Notes under the pieces: generated by a model
What the model was told of the DNA's origin: nothing
The model's input: the letters and a program-made list of their open reading frames with translations, nothing else
Databases searched by the model: none
Position numbers and translations under genes: made by a program
Assembly: GCF_014203555.1 (NCBI RefSeq)
Contig: NZ_JACHJH010000002.1
Coordinates: forward strand, 1,024,791-1,088,790
Direction of reading: 5' to 3'
DNA from: Streptomyces olivoverticillatus
GTDB taxonomy: Bacteria; Actinomycetota; Actinomycetes; Streptomycetales; Streptomycetaceae
DNA: 64,000 nucleotides
Shown here: positions 62,438 to 64,000 of the stretch, piece by piece
Numbering within the stretch: position 1 is the stretch's first letter
Layout: the number at the start of each line of letters is the position of its first letter

Positions 62438-63091
62438 TCAGCGGCCGCGCCGTGCCACGATCTGGAGCCGCACGTTCGTGCCCCCGTGCAGCGTGGGCGT
62501 GACGTCCTGCCGTTCCTCCGCCACCGCGAAGCCGTGCCGCTCCAGCAGCGCGTGGAAGTCCTCCGGCCGCTGGTGCACGAACACCCCGCCGTCGGGCATG
62601 CGGAACGTGCCGTACACCCCGGTCTCCGCCTCACCCGTGCGGTAGCGCTCGATGCTGGCCTCGTCGGTCTGCAGCGGCACGTCGCTGACGTACAGCACCC
62701 CGCCCGGACGCACCAGCCGCGCCAGCTCCGCGACCGCACGCTCGCGCTCCTCCTCCTGCGGGACGGACGTCAGCACGGCGAAGAGCAGGGCCGCGTCGAA
62801 CGACGCCTCCGCGAAGGGCAGCGGCAGCGACTCGGCACGGGTGATGCGCAGCCCCGGGTTCTCCTTGCGGCACCGGGCGACGAGCGCCGCCGACGGCTCC
62901 ACACCCTGCACGTCCGCGTGGCCCAGCGCGTCGAGCTCCGCCAGCAGCCGTCCGTAGCCGCAGCCGTAGTCCAGCACCCGTGCGTTCAGGGGGACATGGA
63001 GGGAGAGCAGCTCCCGGTCGAGCGCGTGCGTGAAGGTGCGGTCCGCACCGGTGGTCTCCCAGTAGCCGTCCGTGCCGGCGGAGTGCGTCAT
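62438..63091 (-). CDS. Class I SAM-dependent methyltransferase
   Basis: This 217-residue enzyme has the Rossmann-type SAM motif VLDYGCGYGRLLAEL near residue 40, acidic GVEPSAALV (motif II), PFAEASFDAALLFAVL (motif IV) and LARLVRPGGVLYVSDVPL (post I). It is of the Methyltransf_11 kind, acting on a small molecule or unknown substrate. The conserved C-terminal HHG-like region of demethylmenaquinone enzymes is absent. It is divergent from the aminotransferase gene with a 58-base gap. Confidence 0.9.
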   Translation of the reverse strand: MTHSAGTDGYWETTGADRTFTHALDRELLSLHVPLNARVLDYGCGYGRLLAELDALGHADVQGVEPSAALVARCRKENPGLRITRAESLPLPFAEASFDAALLFAVLTSVPQEEERERAVAELARLVRPGGVLYVSDVPLQTDEASIERYRTGEAETGVYGTFRMPDGGVFVHQRPEDFHALLERHGFAVAEERQDVTPTLHGGTNVRLQIVARRGR

Positions 63092-63112
63092 GGCCGTACG
63101 GTACGCCGCGGT

Positions 63113-63124
63113 GCTACCGGTAGC
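63113..63124. promoter_or_regulatory. 12-bp palindrome in the divergent promoter region
   Basis: GCTACCGGTAGC lies in the 58-base space between the divergent methyltransferase and aminotransferase genes, next to a CATAGT hexamer at about 63139. It may be an operator; this is inference from position only. Confidence 0.3.
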
Positions 63125-63149
63125 GGCGCCGCACCCGCATAGTGAGGAA

Positions 63150-64000
63150 ATGACGAGTATAAGCGCGAGTGAGGGATGTGAAAAGGGGCTTGCCCCCGGG
63201 CACTTCGCCCCCGAGACCGCCTATCTCGACACCGCCTCCGCCGGGTTGCCGCCCGCAGAGGCCGTCACCGCCATCACCTCGGCCCTGACGGCCGCCTCCC
63301 GCGGCACGGCCACCGTCGGCGGCTACTTCGAGGCCGCCGCCGACGCCCGCGCCCGCTTCGCCCGCCTGGTGGGAGTGGCGCCCGGCCGGGTCGCGATCTC
63401 CGCATCGGCCGCTGTGCACACTGGCCTGATCGCCCAGTCCCTGCCCGCCGGATCCGAAGTCCTCGTCGCCGACGGCGACTTCGCCTCCCTCGTCAACCCC
63501 TTCCACGTCCGGCCGGACCTGCGGGTGCGCACCGTCCCGCTGGAGCGGCTCGCCGACGGCGTCCGGCCCGGCACCGCCCTCGTCGCCGTCAGCGCCGTCC
63601 AGTCCGCCGACGGGCGGCTCGCCGACCTCGACCGGATCGCGGCCGCCGCCCGTGCCCACGGCGCCCGCACCCTCGTCGACGCCAGCCAGTCCGCCGGCTG
63701 GCTGCCCCTCGACGCCGGGGCGTACGACTTCACCCTCGTCGTGGGCTACAAGTGGCTGCTCGCCCCCAAGGGCACCTCCTTCCTCGTCGTCCCCGAGGAC
63801 CTCGGCGGGCTCACCCCCGTCTTCGCAGGCTGGGTCGCGGGCGAGGACCCCTGGGGCAGCTGCTACGGGCAGGTGACCCGCCTCGCGGACTGCGCGCGCC
63901 GCTTCGACGAGACGCCCGCCTTCTTCTCCTACGTGGGCGCCCGGCACTCCCTCGCCCTCGTCGAGGAGCTCGGCGTCGAGCGCATCGGCCGCCACGACGT
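63150..64000 (+). CDS. Class V aminotransferase (3' end outside window)
   Basis: A frame opens at ATG 63150, with GTGAGGA 4 bases upstream, and runs past the window end, giving 283 codons. The protein is a fold-type I PLP enzyme of the class V group. It shows TAYLDTASAGLPP at the start, TLVDASQSAGWLPLD (the Asp that contacts the pyridine nitrogen) and VVGYKWLLAPKGTSFLVV with the PLP lysine. Similar proteins include cysteine desulfurase-like and kynureninase-like enzymes. No active-site cysteine can be judged because the C-terminus is missing, so the reaction is open. Confidence 0.88.
   Translation, partial: MTSISASEGCEKGLAPGHFAPETAYLDTASAGLPPAEAVTAITSALTAASRGTATVGGYFEAAADARARFARLVGVAPGRVAISASAAVHTGLIAQSLPAGSEVLVADGDFASLVNPFHVRPDLRVRTVPLERLADGVRPGTALVAVSAVQSADGRLADLDRIAAAARAHGARTLVDASQSAGWLPLDAGAYDFTLVVGYKWLLAPKGTSFLVVPEDLGGLTPVFAGWVAGEDPWGSCYGQVTRLADCARRFDETPAFFSYVGARHSLALVEELGVERIGRHD

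Overview
The window is high-GC actinobacterial chromosome, almost certainly Streptomyces or a very close relative. The evidence is codon usage with G/C at nearly every third position, frequent GTG starts, mycothiol-dependent enzymes, the sporulation regulator WhiA, an RbpA-family RNA polymerase-binding protein, OpcA, many Sec and Tat exported proteins, and the order uvrC-rapZ-yvcK-whiA, gap-pgk-tpiA-secG, tkt-tal-zwf-opcA-pgl, ctaB/ctaA and suf, which I recall from the S. coelicolor core around whiA. I see no IS element, prophage, CRISPR array, rRNA or tRNA.

Layout. 1-2425: a partial unknown gene, a small membrane protein, an O6-alkylguanine-DNA alkyltransferase and an exported glycerophosphodiesterase. 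2640-4822: uvrB. 4965-8663: a tellurium-type stress block (TerD, a TerD-like/FtsK-like fusion, TerC). 8710-11518: an MFS permease, a metallo-hydrolase and a mycothiol-dependent isomerase-like protein. 11627-14752: uvrA. 14827-18982: a sugar kinase, a Tat-type Rieske protein, a predicted HTH regulator, and divergent from it an exported papain-like peptidase coupled to a C-terminally anchored partner. 19088-24156: uvrC-rapZ-yvcK-whiA. 24309-26660: an exported M14 carboxypeptidase carrying the only TTA (bldA) codon I found. 26825-32624: gap, pgk, tpiA, secG, an rbpA paralogue and pgi. 32697-39267 (minus): the pentose phosphate operon tkt-tal-zwf-opcA-pgl. 39669-43137: haem A synthesis (ctaB, ctaA) with two less-known genes between. 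43212-44938: an ABC exporter. 45064-51681: the suf Fe-S cluster operon with its repressor gene first. 51784-57070: a subtilase, dapD, dapA and an exported nuclease. 57351-62139: an acidic unknown protein, a two-domain TerD protein and a two-component system. 62438-64000: a methyltransferase and a class V aminotransferase cut by the window end.

How the genes work together. Three excision repair genes lie within 19 kb, and each has a RecA-NDp-like promoter at the expected spacing; at uvrB and uvrC it sits so close to the start codon that the mRNAs should be leaderless. Lower glycolysis and the pentose phosphate branch meet at pgi/pgl, separated by long perfect hairpins. The suf operon begins with a likely leaderless sufR whose start codon overlaps a CAAC-N6-GTTG palindrome, consistent with autorepression by Fe-S-loaded SufR. 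The most unusual content is the Ter-type set: one protein at 58913-60118 fuses the two domains that 4965-5543 and 5671-7557 encode separately, and the second of these adds an FtsK/SpoIIIE-like region without a Walker A motif. The peptidase/anchored-partner/divergent-regulator module at 16307-18982 is the other candidate for an undescribed system.
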